The notes under the pieces were generated by a model that saw only the letters and a list, made by a program, of their open reading frames with translations, searched no databases and was not told where the DNA came from. This document shows positions 33,501-41,117 of a stretch of 64,000 bases of DNA, piece by piece (position 1 is the stretch's first letter; every line of letters starts with the position of its first letter). The translations under genes and the position numbers were made by a program. Source of the stretch: Pseudomonadota bacterium (GTDB taxonomy: Bacteria > Pseudomonadota > Gammaproteobacteria > Steroidobacterales > Steroidobacteraceae); contig JAEWBG010000025.1 of NCBI GenBank assembly GCA_023391335.1, positions 1-64,000 of the forward strand. The letters are read 5' to 3'.

Positions 33501-34485
33501 GCGCGTATAACGGCAACACCTCCGTGCCCATCAGCTTTGCTTTCTCTAGCGCATCGGCCGCTTCGCGGATCTGCTTTTCGCCGGGCAAGAAGACGAGTAC
33601 ATCGCCGCGATCTTCGCGATCGAGTTCTCGCACGGCCTCCACAATGCCCTCGGGAAGCGAAAGGACGCTATCGTCTTCCTCGACGATGAGCGGCCGATAG
33701 CGAACTTCCACCGGATAACTGCGCCCGGACACCTCGATCACAGGGGCGCCACCGAAGAAGTCAGCAAAGCGCTGCGGATCTATGGTGGCCGAGGTAATGA
33801 TCACGCGCAGGTCGGGTCGCTGCGGCAACGTTCGCTTCAGCACGCCCAACAAGAAGTCGATATTCAAACTGCGCTCATGCGCCTCATCGATGATGAGCGT
33901 GTCATATCGAAGCAGCAGCCGATCGTTTTCGAGTTCGCGAAGCAAGATGCCGTCGGTCATCAATTTGACGCGGCAATCAGGTCCGGTGCGATCGTTGAAA
34001 CGCACTTGATACCCGACTGCACCACCGACGTTCGTGTTGATTTCCTCTGCAAGTCGCTGCGCAATGGCGCGTGCAGCGATGCGGCGCGGTTGCGTGTGAC
34101 CGATGAAGCCGAAGGTGCCGCGCCCTGCCTCCAGGCAGATCTTGGGAAGTTGCGTGGTCTTGCCCGATCCAGTCGCCCCGCATACGACGATCACTTGGTG
34201 CTTCTGCAGCGCTCGGGCGATTTCTTCGCGATGCGCTGTGATGGGCAGACCCGCATCGAAGTCGAGCCGCAGCGGCAGCTCGCGAAGTCGCTGCACTTGA
34301 GCGGCGGATGTCTCGATGTTCTTCGTCAAGGCGGCAACGCGCGACTCAAAGTCGGCACCCGGAACACGGCGGGCAAACAGCCGATCCAATTCGCGCGCCA
34401 ACCGCGCACGATCGCTGTTGCGGGCACTGGGAATTCGCTCACGTAGCGCCATGAGCGTCTTGATTGAAAGGTCCGGGTTCGACAT
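30598..34485 (-). CDS. hrpA: ATP-dependent RNA helicase HrpA
   Basis: 1295 aa, matching E. coli HrpA (about 1300). DEAH-box motifs: GATGSGKTTQLPK (Walker A), DEAHERSLN (motif II), SATID (III), and the C-terminal helicase lobe with NVAETSLTVPGI and the arginine-finger RKGRSGRE. HA2/OB-fold regions follow, then a long DUF3418-type C-terminal domain. HrpA rescues stalled or collided ribosomes and takes part in mRNA processing. It is the first gene of its strand here, probably monocistronic. Confidence 0.95.
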   Translation of the reverse strand: MSNPDLSIKTLMALRERIPSARNSDRARLARELDRLFARRVPGADFESRVAALTKNIETSAAQVQRLRELPLRLDFDAGLPITAHREEIARALQKHQVIVVCGATGSGKTTQLPKICLEAGRGTFGFIGHTQPRRIAARAIAQRLAEEINTNVGGAVGYQVRFNDRTGPDCRVKLMTDGILLRELENDRLLLRYDTLIIDEAHERSLNIDFLLGVLKRTLPQRPDLRVIITSATIDPQRFADFFGGAPVIEVSGRSYPVEVRYRPLIVEEDDSVLSLPEGIVEAVRELDREDRGDVLVFLPGEKQIREAADALEKAKLMGTEVLPLYARLSTRDQEKIFERHSARRVVLATNVAETSLTVPGIRHVIDSGLARISRYSVRGKVQRLPIEPISQASADQRKGRSGRESPGICIRLFAEDEFNIRPPFTSPEVLRTNLASVILQMAALRLGEPQDFPFLDPPDTRQINDGYRLLQELKAVDADRKVTSLGKQLASLPLDPRLARMLIAASHHKCVSEMLVIAAFLSTQDPRERPSDAQQQADQQHATFADSRSDFLTVLNLWRAWQQKSEELSGSQLRKWCREYFLAFMRMREWQDLHRQLSDTVEELELKSNTAPAEYADLHQAILTGFLGNIGTVDEKREYEGARGSRFVIAPGTPIAARPPKWVVAASLMETTRLYARMVAAVETQWIAAAGEHLLKRTYSEPHWVEERGFVAASETVSLYGLTLSAGRRVNYGNVAPKEAQEIFVREALVEGRSRLRAAFLDHNRRAKKEVERIEAKLRRRDVLIDEQTMVDFYRSRLPETINSVAAMERWLKEADHSTKTNLSASRRDLMTREVPEVTAHSHPDVIEIAGNRLPLEYRFEPGAEDDGVTVVVPAPVLPAVEPAHLSWIVAGWRVELITESLRELPKAIRKAFVPVPEYAARAMTQIADAPDFNAAFAEWIRRESGAQVDATQLAALPIPKWLRFNIRVLGSDGRVVAEGRDLGALKRSARQAITGSAPHAAGSHFRSWDFGELPEQRTVERRGLRYTVYPTAQDRNDGIALAEESSLWQAEAHLRFAVLRLAILALPEQWKLARRTFADQKELVLLGQGLSSAPPLADRLAEKTFEECFLPDGTELPRSRAGFQALLDQHRGRFGEHLDRVRKHAIEVLQQYRDIKHKVAALPAGGFAALRADVEKQLETLVPPSFPRGVPGLLWTHLPRYLKTIARRVDKAPGNAKRDQELAARVFPSLRAFSQLHAARDQTIPHPELDRLQWMIEELRVSLFAQDLKTAIPVSEKRVSEQVEKVQRERAA

Positions 34486-34558
34486 GGAGGGCCCGAATGA
34501 TCGGGGATTTCAGGCAGATATCAAGCTGGCGTCGTGGATCGCATTACATCGGCGCCCA

Positions 34559-35941
34559 TTACATCGGCGGAATCGTGACGATGATTCGAGCACCGCCCAG
34601 TTCGGAGTCTTCGATTTGTACAGTGCCGCCGTGCAGTTGTGCCAGCTCCTTGACGACTGACAGCCCAATGCCCTGACCGCTCACGCGTTCGTCAAGTCGC
34701 GCTCCGCGCTCGAGGATATGGGCGCGCTCATTCGCCGGCACACCGGGGCCGTCATCTTCGACCACAATCTGCAAACCATCGCGCCGAGCCGTGAGGCTGA
34801 TGATTGGCTCAGCCGCAATCCTAATGCGCTTGCGACACCACTTGAACGCGTTGTCCAGCAAGTTTCCCGCGATCTCAGTGAGGTCTTCGCGGTCTCCGTA
34901 AAACAAACATCGGTCCGAGGCAATGAGTTCGCAGTCGATGCCTCGTTCCACGTAGACCTTGAGCAGCGCGGAACGCAGGGCTTCGAGTGCTTCATGCACT
35001 TTGACCGGGGCCGTACCGAGGCTCACGCCGCCCGAGGCGGCAGCACGTTTGAGTTGATATGTGACGATGTCATCCATGCGGCCCACTTGCTGATCGAGCT
35101 GACCCAGCACTGCCGGGTCCGTCGAATCCTTCAAGGCGGGACTCGAGAGCAAATTGCGCATGACGGCCAACGGCGTCTTGAAGCTATGCGCCAGATTGCC
35201 GAGCGTGTTTCGATAGCGTGCCAACCGTTCGCGTTCTGCGCGCAGCAGTGCATTGAGGTTCGTCGTGACACCTTGCAATTCGCGCGGGTAATCCTCGCTC
35301 AACTCGGTGATCGCACCCTGCTCTACAGCCTCGATTTCCCGCTCCGCGCGCCGCAGCGGCGCAAGCAAGCGACGCAACATGATCGCGAATGCACCTAGTA
35401 ACAGCAGCATCAAGACGCTGAACCAACCGAAAAGCTGACCGCGGAAGCGATGTAATTGGGCGTAGTACGGTTCCAGATTCTCTGCCACGCTGTACGTGAA
35501 GTTGCGCGTGACTCCGTTAGCGAATTGCCAATCGATCGCCATGCTCAACGCCAGCACGGTGGATCCATCGCTGCCGTGCAATTCCTTGAATTCCCTTTGG
35601 CCGGTCTTGGGTTGACCCGTGAATTCCAAGCCCGTACCCGTTAGCGAATTCGACCGCCAACTTGGGTATCCGTCGCTGCGCAGAATCTCGGCGTACAGAC
35701 CGGAACCAGGATTCTTGAATCGCGCTTCAGCCAGTTGCGGGGCCGGCTGCAACCCACCGCTCGAGTCTTCTTCGGAGGCGGAGATCAATGCGATCAATTG
35801 CGTCTCGAGTCGATCGCGCAATGCTCGCTCGCTCACGTCTTGGAAGACGAAATTGAGCGCCACAATCGTGGTACCGAAGAACAGCACCAACAACACGGTG
35901 ATGGACGCAAGGAGCTGAGTGCTGAGCGATCGTGCGGCCAT
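34559..35941 (-). CDS. Sensor histidine kinase, PhoQ-like
   Basis: 460 aa from ATG 35941 (the open frame runs to 36142 through repeat sequence and should be ignored). An N-terminal membrane segment (LLASITVLLVLFFGTTIVAL) is followed by a periplasmic sensor region of about 130 residues, a second membrane span (FSVLMLLLLGAFAIML) and a HAMP-like linker. The phospho-acceptor His lies in LAHSFKTPLAV and the ATPase domain has VEDDGPGVP and GQGIGLSVV. The LNALLRAERERLARYRNTL helix and LAHSFKTPL strongly resemble PhoQ. It pairs with the upstream response regulator; magnesium, pH or antimicrobial-peptide sensing is inferred only. Its 3' end carries a 13-base direct repeat. Confidence 0.85.
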   Translation of the reverse strand: MAARSLSTQLLASITVLLVLFFGTTIVALNFVFQDVSERALRDRLETQLIALISASEEDSSGGLQPAPQLAEARFKNPGSGLYAEILRSDGYPSWRSNSLTGTGLEFTGQPKTGQREFKELHGSDGSTVLALSMAIDWQFANGVTRNFTYSVAENLEPYYAQLHRFRGQLFGWFSVLMLLLLGAFAIMLRRLLAPLRRAEREIEAVEQGAITELSEDYPRELQGVTTNLNALLRAERERLARYRNTLGNLAHSFKTPLAVMRNLLSSPALKDSTDPAVLGQLDQQVGRMDDIVTYQLKRAAASGGVSLGTAPVKVHEALEALRSALLKVYVERGIDCELIASDRCLFYGDREDLTEIAGNLLDNAFKWCRKRIRIAAEPIISLTARRDGLQIVVEDDGPGVPANERAHILERGARLDERVSGQGIGLSVVKELAQLHGGTVQIEDSELGGARIIVTIPPM

Positions 35942-35949
35942 GAAATTGC

Positions 35950-36173
35950 GTGATGAGGTGATGGAGTGATGAAGTGAAGCGCGTAGGCTGCGGGCTAAAC
36001 CAACATCACTGGGTTGAGGGAACTCGGCTGAACGTGAAGGCACAGGTCCCACACACGTTCCGCTCTGTAAGGTCGAAAATGTTCTGAAGACAGCGGCACA
36101 GCGTTTGAAGTGTTCTGTGTACCTGGCCGCGCGTCTGCGCATTCACCCCATCACCCCATCACTTCATCACCAC
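35950..36173. repeat. Octamer inverted-arm element between phoP-like and phoQ-like genes
   Basis: Left arm octamers GTGATGAG, GTGATGGA, GTGATGAA and GTGAAGCG at 35950-35981. Right arm octamers TTCACCCC, ATCACCCC, ATCACTTC and ATCACCAC at 36142-36173. ATCACTTC is the reverse complement of GAAGTGAT. The right arm stops one base before the stop codon of the response regulator. The loop of about 160 bases has no evident gene. It separates two genes that are usually immediately adjacent. Confidence 0.85.
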
Positions 36174-36174
36174 G

Positions 36175-36855
36175 TCAGGTGTCTCTCTGCAAAGCGAATC
36201 GGTACCCACGCCCACGAAGGGTTTCAATCGGCTTGATTGAATCATCGGGATCGAGCTTGCGACGCAGGCGACCGATGAACACCTCGATCGTATTGCTGTC
36301 GCGATCGAAATCCTGTGCGTACAAGCGTTCAGTCAGTTCCGTTTTCGAGATCACCTCGCCGGCACGGTGGATGAGGTATTCGAGAATCCGATATTCGAAG
36401 CTCGTGAGATCGATCTTCGATCCGTTGACCGAGACTTCCTGCGTGCGCGGATCGAGAGCGACCGGCCCACATCGCAACACCGGCTGCGCCCAACCACCCG
36501 ATCGACGTAGCAGCGCTTGGACTCGCGCCAACAGCTCTTCGAAATGAAATGGCTTCGCAACATAGTCATCGGCACCTGCCTGCAGTCCTTCGACTTTGTC
36601 CTGCCAACGATCTCGGGCCGTGAGAATCAGAATCGGATACGACTTGTGGTCGGCACGGAGCTTTTTGATCAGCTCCAATCCGGGCAGTTTGGGCAACCCT
36701 AGATCGATGATCGCGAGATCGAGCGCATACTCACTGCCGCAATACAAACCTTCCTCGCCGTCGGCTGCCGCATCCACATTGAAGCCAGCCTGCTTCAGCT
36801 GATCTACCAAAGAGGTTCGCAGGGAAGGTTCGTCTTCTACTACCAGGAGCCGCAT
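36175..36855 (-). CDS. OmpR-family response regulator, PhoP-like
   Basis: 226 aa. The receiver domain has acidic Glu7-Asp8, phospho-acceptor Asp51 (IIDLGLP), Thr in ILTARD and Lys in VAKPF. The C-terminal winged helix spans about 130-222 (LTSFEYRILEYLIHRAGEVISKTELTERLY). It regulates transcription when phosphorylated by the downstream kinase. The 233-base gap to the kinase gene is unusual and is filled by octamer repeats. A PepSY-domain gene is 21 bases upstream on the same strand, a common arrangement for PhoPQ-like systems in this group. Confidence 0.9.
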   Translation of the reverse strand: MRLLVVEDEPSLRTSLVDQLKQAGFNVDAAADGEEGLYCGSEYALDLAIIDLGLPKLPGLELIKKLRADHKSYPILILTARDRWQDKVEGLQAGADDYVAKPFHFEELLARVQALLRRSGGWAQPVLRCGPVALDPRTQEVSVNGSKIDLTSFEYRILEYLIHRAGEVISKTELTERLYAQDFDRDSNTIEVFIGRLRRKLDPDDSIKPIETLRGRGYRFALQRDT

Positions 36856-36876
36856 GAGTGAGAGCCCAGGTTCTTG

Positions 36877-37158
36877 CTAATACATGTTGCCGGATTGTGC
36901 ATCGACTCGGACGGTCCACACCTTACCGTCGGGGCTTAACAGCCGAATCTGATGAACACGCCGGCCACCGCTGTTGACCGTTTCTGCTTTGATGGCTTTG
37001 GCACGGAAGCGTGCTTGTGCCATTTCGACTGCTTGATCGAGCGAAATGCTGGAGGGGGAAAACTGCCGCCGATCGACTAAGTCATCTGCGCGCACAGAGA
37101 GATTCGCACAGGAAAGCACTGCGAAAAGGATGAGTAATAAGTGCCGTCCAGCGCGCAT
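36877..37158 (-). CDS. Small secreted PepSY-domain protein
   Basis: 93 aa. A signal peptide is evident (RAGRHLLLILFAVLSCANLSVRADD, cleavage near residue 25), followed by a single PepSY domain ending in WTVRVDAQSGNMY. PepSY proteins are periplasmic modulators; single-domain forms are often co-transcribed with PhoPQ-like two-component systems and may act as feedback inhibitors of proteases or sensors. It is likely the first gene of a pepSY-phoP-phoQ unit. Confidence 0.82.
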   Translation of the reverse strand: MRAGRHLLLILFAVLSCANLSVRADDLVDRRQFSPSSISLDQAVEMAQARFRAKAIKAETVNSGGRRVHQIRLLSPDGKVWTVRVDAQSGNMY

Positions 37159-37175
37159 GGTCCACCCAGTGTACT

Positions 37176-37207
37176 GACGGCGAGGCGTGAGATCACGCCC
37201 CGCCGTC
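37176..37207. terminator. Inverted repeat between glycine-zipper and PepSY genes
   Basis: GACGGCGAGGCGTGA (37176-37190) and TCACGCCCCGCCGTC (37193-37207) are reverse complements with one mismatch; the fold would open the central bases into a small loop. No strong T-run follows on the minus strand. It may terminate the glycine-zipper gene transcript. Confidence 0.5.
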
Positions 37208-37231
37208 CAAATCGTCCCCTGAGCAACCGGC

Positions 37232-37795
37232 TTATTCAGCCGGTGCTACGTCAACGCGCACCCGAATCCGCTCGCCCGGGTCGTATGGCATCTGAGTGGT
37301 GTATTCGCGGCCGTTGTAGGCATATGTCACTCGATACCCATCAATGCGCTCTTCGTAATCGTGACGGTAACTGACGTCGCAACGACGCACCGTCTCTTCT
37401 CGATAATCAGATCCGCTCCGTCGCGCCGCGCTGTCGTAGCCCACGCTCGCACCGATCGCAGCACCCGCGACCGTGGCTGCGTCGCGGCCTCGACCGTGAC
37501 CGATCTGGTGCCCAATCACACCACCGATGATACCGCCCAGCAATGTCCGACCACCGACATCGGGATCGGAGATGTGCGGCCGCGATTCCACGTAACGCGT
37601 GTCGTCATAACATTCCCGCTGTGGCGTCTCCACGCGTACGTGACGAACGATCGGCTCGACGTTCACAACCTGAGCGTAATCATAGCCATCGCGATAGTGA
37701 CGCGAGTTCGACCATGATGGCGGGCTCGCCAACGCTGCGGTCGCACCCACCAACCCCACCATTCCGACCCACACTTGCATCGCACCGACACGCAT
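37232..37795 (-). CDS. Glycine-zipper 2TM envelope protein
   Basis: 187 aa. The N-terminal hydrophobic segment (about 6-23, ending ALAS) is a signal peptide. The central GGRTLLGGIIGGVIGHQIG and AGAAIGASVGYDSA form a glycine-zipper 2TM domain (17-kDa surface antigen/SlyB-like family), followed by a Tyr/Arg-rich C-terminal part with a conserved Cys pair. Probably associated with the outer membrane or periplasm; function unknown. The ATG 37795 has a GGAG motif about 11 bases upstream. Its proximity to the PhoPQ-like genes is compatible with envelope-stress control. Confidence 0.78.
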   Translation of the reverse strand: MRVGAMQVWVGMVGLVGATAALASPPSWSNSRHYRDGYDYAQVVNVEPIVRHVRVETPQRECYDDTRYVESRPHISDPDVGGRTLLGGIIGGVIGHQIGHGRGRDAATVAGAAIGASVGYDSAARRSGSDYREETVRRCDVSYRHDYEERIDGYRVTYAYNGREYTTQMPYDPGERIRVRVDVAPAE

Positions 37796-37884
37796 ATTCT
37801 TGTCTCCGTCAGGCCCATTTATCGGGCTTGGGAAACACTCTAGGAGCGAGGCTCTGAATGGAATCTGAATTGAAAAATAGGGAT

Positions 37885-38156
37885 AGCGGATCGCGGATCG
37901 CGGATCGCGGATAGCGGTTAGCGGTTAGCGGTTAGCGGTTAGCCAAGATGATGTTCTTCCTTCCCGTTTCCCGTTTCCCGCCGCACATGGACGTGCAAGT
38001 GCCGCGAGAGGCAGGACGCCGTAAGCGGCCGTTTCCCATCGACCCCCGACCCCCGATCCCCGATCCCCGATCCCCGATCCCACGATTCCTCGTTGCCGGT
38101 TGACCGTCGAGGGTTGGCCGCAAGGCTTGGCTTCTATCCGCTATCCCCTAACCGCT
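37885..38156. repeat. Large heptamer array with inverted arms, reaching into mazG
   Basis: This fills most of the 352-base gap 37796-38147. Left: eight consecutive heptamers at 37885-37940 (AGCGGAT, three CGCGGAT, four AGCGGTT). Middle: CCCGTTT-type words near 37967 and six heptamers at 38041-38082 (two GACCCCC, three GATCCCC, GATCCCA). Right: ATCCGCT, ATCCCCT and AACCGCT at 38136-38156, reverse complements of AGCGGAT and AGCGGTT. The right arm overlaps the mazG stop codon (38148-38150). A second hairpin, ACATGGACGTGCAAGTG-like, lies near 37985. No gene is evident. Confidence 0.88.
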
Positions 38157-38948
38157 TCCTATCCCCTTCCCCTTCGCTTCATTCCACAGCGCATCCATCT
38201 CTTCGAGCGTGGACTGCTCGGGCGTCCTGCCGCGGTCGTGTAAACGTTGCTCGATGTAGCGGAAGCGTTGTTCGAACTTTCCATTGGTGCGTCGTAGCGA
38301 GCCTTCCGGATCGATTTTCAGATAACGACAGATATTGACGATGCTGAATAAGAGATCGCCGATCTCGGCACCGATCGCATCGGGATCCGCGCCTGCATCG
38401 ATCTCGCTACGCAGTTCGGCGAGCTCTTCCGCCACTTTGTCCAAAGCGCCGGTCACGTCCGGCCATTCGAATCCGACCTGTGCGGCGCGTTTGCCAAGCT
38501 TGTTCGCGCGCGTGAGTGCAGGCAATCCGATCGGCACGTCATCTAGCACTCCGCTGCCGCGCGCAGACCGCTCGCGTCGCTTCTGCTCCTCCCATGCGAT
38601 GGTCTGAGCAGCCGCGTCCTCCACGGTTGCCGACCCAAACACGTGCGGATGGCGATGCTCCATCTTGTCTGCGATGGCATTCGCAACATCGTCGAAATTG
38701 AATGCACCGCGCTCTTGAGCCATTTGCGAATGGAACACGACTTGAAACAGCAGATCGCCCAACTCATTGCGCAAATCGCTCAGATCACTGCGAGCGACTG
38801 CATCCGCGACCTCATACGCTTCTTCAATCGTGTAAGGCGCAATCGTGGCAAACGTTTGCTCTACGTCCCACGGGCAGCCGCGTTGCGGATCGCGCAGACG
38901 AGCCATGATCGCAAGCAGCCGCTGAATCGGAGTGGATTCGAAGTTCAT
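38148..38948 (-). CDS. mazG: Nucleoside triphosphate pyrophosphohydrolase MazG
   Basis: 266 aa (E. coli MazG is 263), hydrolysing NTPs to NMP and PPi, a house-cleaning enzyme. Two MazG domains are seen; LRDPQRGCPWDVEQTF and EEAYEVADAV mark the first, ELAELRSEIDAG and EIGDLLFSIVNI the second. The start ATG 38948 has GAGG just before it and lies four bases after the nudL stop; the longer frame to 39032 is inside nudL. The final residues KGKGIGSG are encoded by heptamer repeat sequence, so the native C terminus may have been altered by the repeat. Confidence 0.92.
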   Translation of the reverse strand: MNFESTPIQRLLAIMARLRDPQRGCPWDVEQTFATIAPYTIEEAYEVADAVARSDLSDLRNELGDLLFQVVFHSQMAQERGAFNFDDVANAIADKMEHRHPHVFGSATVEDAAAQTIAWEEQKRRERSARGSGVLDDVPIGLPALTRANKLGKRAAQVGFEWPDVTGALDKVAEELAELRSEIDAGADPDAIGAEIGDLLFSIVNICRYLKIDPEGSLRRTNGKFEQRFRYIEQRLHDRGRTPEQSTLEEMDALWNEAKGKGIGSG

Positions 38949-38952
38949 CGCC

Positions 38953-39609
38953 TCACTCGAGTTTCTTGATGAGCGACATGAGTATGGCGGCAGTCGCACC
39001 CCAGATGTGACGTTCTCCGAAAGGAATGTCATGCACCAAAATGGAGGTGCTGCCGATTGTCCGTTGCCGGCTCGAATGATGGCGGCGATCCAGAATGTGA
39101 CTCAGCGGCACTTCGAAAGTCGATGCGACCTCGCGAGGATCGAGCGACAACTGAAACCCTGGTCTGACGAAGCCCACCACCGGCGTGATCCAAAATCCGC
39201 TGAGCACGAGCTGCGGCTCCAGAAAGCCCGCGAACGTCACATGTTGGCGTGCAAGACCAATTTCTTCTTCGCTTTCGCGCAAAGCGGCCTCGACGACATC
39301 CAAATCGCTCGCCTCGATGCGTCCACCTGGAAAACTGATCTGCCCGGCATGCTGGCGCAAATGCGAGGCTCGCTCGGTCAACAAGATGGTCATCTCTCGG
39401 GGATGCTCGACGATCGGCACCAGCACAGCGGCTGCTGCAGGCGACGGCGGAAAGAAGCTACGGATGCTGTCCCGCAATTCCTCTGCGACGCCGGCTGGAA
39501 ATGCTTCGTTCGCGCTCGTCGGCGCGCGCGAGTCCTTCAGCCGTTCTTCGATCAATCGTCGCAGTGCGTGAGAATCCGATTGCACCGTCACTTCACTTGC
39601 CCACTTCAC
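38953..39609 (-). CDS. nudL: Nudix CoA pyrophosphatase
   Basis: 218 aa. The Nudix box runs from GGRIEASD through RESEEEIGL with the expected glutamates, and is preceded by LLTERASHLRQHAGQISFPG, the UPF0035 motif specific for CoA-cleaving Nudix enzymes. It hydrolyses CoA to 3',5'-ADP and 4'-phosphopantetheine. The start is GTG 39609 overlapping the fumC stop (GTGA), so translation is coupled. Operon fumC-nudL-mazG. Confidence 0.88.
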   Translation of the reverse strand: MKWASEVTVQSDSHALRRLIEERLKDSRAPTSANEAFPAGVAEELRDSIRSFFPPSPAAAAVLVPIVEHPREMTILLTERASHLRQHAGQISFPGGRIEASDLDVVEAALRESEEEIGLARQHVTFAGFLEPQLVLSGFWITPVVGFVRPGFQLSLDPREVASTFEVPLSHILDRRHHSSRQRTIGSTSILVHDIPFGERHIWGATAAILMSLIKKLE

Positions 39610-40979
39610 TGGCCACGGGTCAACGCACGTGGATCGAGCAGCTTCGCGAGTTCATCTGCAGAGAGATTCGTTTGTTCCGCGGCCACTTCTTTTACCGGAC
39701 GACCTTCCTTGTAAGCCTGCTTCGCGATCTGCGCGCCCTTCTCGTAACCAATCACCGAATTCAAAGCTGTAATCAGTATCGGGTTTCGTTCCAAGGCATT
39801 TGCGATGTTTGCTTGGTTCACGACGAAGCCTGCGATCGCGGAATCCGCCAAAGCACGGGCGGCGCTCGCAAGGAGGTCGATGCTCTGCAATAGATTGCGC
39901 GCGATGACCGGCAGCATCACGTTCAATTGGAAATTACCCGACTGACCGGCGATGGCAATCGTGGCGTCATTGCCCATCACTTGCGCTGCGACCATCGCGA
40001 CCGCTTCTGGGATCACGGGATTTACCTTGCCCGGCATGATGCTGCTGCCTGGCTGCAAAGTCGGTAGCGCGATTTCTGCGAGCCCAGCGAGCGGGCCGCT
40101 ATTCATCCAACGTAGATCGTTCGAGATTTTCATCAATGCGACAGCCAGTACTCGCAGCTGCCCTGAGAATTCCACTGCTGCATCCTGACTCGACAGTGCG
40201 GCAAAAAAGTTTTTGGCAGGATGCAGGCGCAGCTCGAGCTTTGCACCCAGTGCCTCCGCAACTTTCTTGGCGAATTCCGGATGGGCATTGACTCCGGTTC
40301 CGACCGCCGTGCCGCCGAGCGCGAGCGCTTCGAGCCGGGGCTGAGATGCACGAATGCGTTCGATGCTGAGATCGATCTGTGCGCGCCAGCCGCCAAGTTC
40401 TTGTCCTAACGTCAACGGCATCGCGTCCATCAGGTGCGTGCGTCCAGTCTTCACGACATTGCCGATTTCAGAAATCCGCTGGCCGATCACATCGCTCAGG
40501 TGTTGCAGGGCCGGTAGGAGCTGCTCCTTGGTGGCTAACAAGGCGCTCAAATGAATCGCGGTCGGAATCACATCGTTCGAGCTCTGGCTCATATTGACGT
40601 GATCGTTGGGATGCACTTTGAGGCTCGCGCTCGAGGCAAGATGCGCAATCACCTCGTTGGCATTCATGTTGCTGCTCGTGCCGGAGCCGGTCTGGAATAC
40701 GTCAATGGGAAAATGCTCGTCGTGACGGCCTTCGGCGACTTCCAACGCAGCACGTTGGATCGCCTGAGCGAGATCGCCTGCAAGCATCTTCAATTCCGCA
40801 TTGGCATGTGCTGCGCCCCATTTGATCAAGCCGAGCGCGCGAATGAACTGGCGCGGCATGCGAAGCCCGCTTATGCGGAAATTTTCGACGGCGCGCTGGG
40901 TTTGAGCGCCCCACAGCGCCTGCGCCGGCACGTTGAGTTCGCCCAAGCTGTCGTGCTCGATGCGGAAGGAGTCAGCCAT
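39606..40979 (-). CDS. fumC: Fumarate hydratase, class II
   Basis: 457 aa iron-independent fumarase of the TCA cycle. The superfamily signature GSSIMPGKVNP supplies the mobile-loop serine; the substrate-site TGSGTSSNMNANEV and KTGRTHLMDAMP are conserved. The start ATG 40979 has AGGA seven bases upstream; the frame extends ten codons further without support. It is first in a probable fumC-nudL-mazG operon and divergent from purB, a structurally related superfamily member. Confidence 0.93.
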   Translation of the reverse strand: MADSFRIEHDSLGELNVPAQALWGAQTQRAVENFRISGLRMPRQFIRALGLIKWGAAHANAELKMLAGDLAQAIQRAALEVAEGRHDEHFPIDVFQTGSGTSSNMNANEVIAHLASSASLKVHPNDHVNMSQSSNDVIPTAIHLSALLATKEQLLPALQHLSDVIGQRISEIGNVVKTGRTHLMDAMPLTLGQELGGWRAQIDLSIERIRASQPRLEALALGGTAVGTGVNAHPEFAKKVAEALGAKLELRLHPAKNFFAALSSQDAAVEFSGQLRVLAVALMKISNDLRWMNSGPLAGLAEIALPTLQPGSSIMPGKVNPVIPEAVAMVAAQVMGNDATIAIAGQSGNFQLNVMLPVIARNLLQSIDLLASAARALADSAIAGFVVNQANIANALERNPILITALNSVIGYEKGAQIAKQAYKEGRPVKEVAAEQTNLSADELAKLLDPRALTRGQ

Positions 40980-41117
40980 GTGAGTTCCTATTGAGGAGTT
41001 CGGCGCCATTCCGAACGTTGGCGTTCCGCCGTCAGCCCCTACGCCAGAGAAGGCCGAGTGGGTTGCTGCGGTATGATTCTACAATGACCTTCCCGCTCCC
41101 CAAGTTCATGCCGATGC

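Noticed and set aside
35942..36142. N-terminal extension of the PhoQ-like kinase by 67 codons
   Set aside because: The extra residues are read from octamer repeats and include no homology; the ATG at 35941 directly precedes the membrane anchor.
37885..38082. CRISPR-like array
   Set aside because: Units are only seven bases, contiguous and degenerate, with no spacers of regular length and no cas genes nearby.
40980..41117. Promoter boxes in the fumC-purB divergent gap (TATGAT, TACAAT)
   Set aside because: The hexamers lack correctly spaced -35 partners and I could not choose between them, so they are not listed as features.
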